Made by a program: the position numbers and the translations under genes | From: Propionibacteriaceae bacterium | Lineage (GTDB): Bacteria > Actinomycetota > Actinomycetes > Propionibacteriales > Propionibacteriaceae | DNA: 6,402 bases | Direction of reading: 5' to 3' | Assembly: GCA_003451975.1 (NCBI GenBank) | Contig: DMIX01000223.1 | Location: 1 to 6,402, forward strand | In this document: piece by piece, positions 5,659-6,402 of the stretch | Layout of the letters: each line of letters begins with the position of its first letter | Numbering within the stretch: position 1 is the stretch's first letter | Notes under the pieces: model-generated | Database searches by the model: none | The model's input: only the letters and a program-made list of their open reading frames with translations | Told to the model about the DNA's origin: nothing

Positions 5659-6402
5659 CTAGCTTCGTGGGTATATCGGGAAGACAGACACGTCGAAGCA
5701 TCGCAGCTTCAAGTCACTCAAGTAAGAGCTTGCTGCGTGCTTCGACAAGGTAAGACCATACTTGCTTTCGCGGCGCCGGAATGCCTCTTCTCCACCTTCC
5801 AACACTGGAATGATGAATTCCCTGATGTCTGGATTCTCCAGCGAGCCGCTCGAATACTTGATGATGTTGTTCTCGAATTCCGCGGCAATCACCTGCTCAG
5901 CGTCGGCATTCACAACGAGGTTCCCATTGTTCGTGGCCATGATTATCTGGCGATGTTTCTTGCCTTCGCGAATTGCATTGACCAGTTCTGTGTAAATGTA
6001 GCGATTGTCGAGATTTTCCTCGGGCTGGTCGATAATGAGCGGTTCATCTCCCTGTGCGAGCACGAGTTTGAGCAAGACCATCCCCTTCTCACCCAACGAT
6101 AGCTTCTGTAGGGGTCTTCCTCTGAACAGCACACGTGTGTTGAGTGAACAGTAGTTGTCAAACACCCAGTCAAAAAGGGCGCTCGCACCGGAGGACCTTC
6201 GCATCTGACCTCGAAGCGCCAGTAGGCTTTCTACCACCGCTCTCAGCTTCTCGTCGTCGACGTAGTTCCCTGCGGCCATTAGATCGGAAATCCGCTTTCC
6301 ATGATTCCGTATCTGAGCCTCGTTGATGGTCCGCAAATCCAGAATGTCAAGGCCACCCCGAACAAAGCGGTCGTGGTCGAAGTAGACAGTAGCCACGAAA
6401 TT
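5659..6402 (-). CDS. C-terminal part of an ABC/SMC-type ATPase, TrlF-like
   Basis: The frame is open to the right edge, so 247 residues and the stop (TAG, 5661-5659) are seen; the N-terminus with Walker A is outside. In the visible part, LSLGEKG (6102-6082) is an ABC-signature-like motif. LIIDQPEENLD (6039-6007) is Walker B with the catalytic Glu region and the D-loop. REGKKHRQIIMATNNGNLVV follows, then ADAEQVIAAEF. Asn replaces the usual switch His (ATHN). IIDQPExNLDNxxIY is typical of the ATPase half of TrlF-like PHP-ATPase proteins and related RecF/SMC-like defence ATPases, as far as I recall; the N-terminal domain would decide. The family-like ending GGEEAFRRRESKYGL is followed by about 30 further residues. 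A GTG at 6396 is in frame, but nothing supports it as a start. Codons here are less GC-rich than in the left genes. Confidence 0.75.
   Translation of the reverse strand, partial: NFVATVYFDHDRFVRGGLDILDLRTINEAQIRNHGKRISDLMAAGNYVDDEKLRAVVESLLALRGQMRRSSGASALFDWVFDNYCSLNTRVLFRGRPLQKLSLGEKGMVLLKLVLAQGDEPLIIDQPEENLDNRYIYTELVNAIREGKKHRQIIMATNNGNLVVNADAEQVIAAEFENNIIKYSSGSLENPDIREFIIPVLEGGEEAFRRRESKYGLTLSKHAASSYLSDLKLRCFDVSVFPIYPRS

Noticed and set aside
5471..5701. Minus-strand frame of 76 codons between the ATPase and higBA
   Set aside because: It overlaps the end of the ATPase gene, has no clear ribosome site and shows no conserved pattern. It is most likely chance.
5737..6102. Plus-strand frame of 121 codons opposite the ATPase
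   Set aside because: It is antisense to the Walker B and signature motifs of the ATPase; the minus-strand reading is clearly the coding one.
1..6402. CRISPR array, tRNA, rRNA, insertion sequence or integrase attachment site
   Set aside because: No regularly spaced repeats, no tRNA-like cloverleaf or CCA-ended segment, no transposase or recombinase reading frame and no long terminal repeats were seen.

Overview
The window looks like a chromosomal accessory region from a GC-rich bacterium. Support for this is the strong Shine-Dalgarno sites, the use of GTG and TTG starts, and G/C-rich third codon positions in the left four fifths. The lineage cannot be fixed from the sequence; a high-GC Gram-positive (including Coriobacteriia-like) or Chloroflexota-like origin are guesses only. 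The right end is less GC-rich: counted by eye, bases 5941-6000 are 42% G+C and bases 2281-2340 are 65%.

Left part (1-2010). A divergent pair flanks a 196-base spacer. On the minus strand is the N-terminal 170 residues of an exported beta-rich protein that runs off the left edge. On the plus strand is a complete membrane-anchored alpha/beta hydrolase (709-2010).

Middle part (2117-3845, plus strand). This is a two-gene toxin-antitoxin-like operon. Its promoter carries a small inverted repeat over the -10. The first gene encodes an XRE helix-turn-helix domain fused to an ImmA/IrrE zinc peptidase domain. The second encodes a PIN-domain nuclease-like protein that starts at TTG inside the end of the first gene (44-base overlap).

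Right-middle part (4014-5489, minus strand, convergent with the previous operon). This is a higBA module: a HigB/RelE-type toxin followed by a HigA-type antitoxin, coupled through TGATG. The antitoxin is again fused to an ImmA/IrrE peptidase domain. Its promoter overlaps a perfect 23-base palindrome that is very probably the autoregulatory operator. The toxin gene has no standard start codon covering what appears to be its conserved first strand. The two operons converge on a hairpin at 3963-3993 that could terminate both.

Right end (5659-6402, minus strand). The C-terminal 247 residues of an ABC/SMC-type ATPase, resembling the ATPase part of TrlF-like (PHP-ATPase) proteins. It has a Walker B/D-loop and a signature-like motif, but asparagine where the switch histidine is expected.

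Taken together, 2117-6402 reads as a small defence or stress island. It holds two unrelated toxin families, each paired with its own HTH-metallopeptidase protein, beside an ATPase that may belong to a defence system. No tRNA, rRNA, CRISPR array, insertion sequence or integrase was seen.
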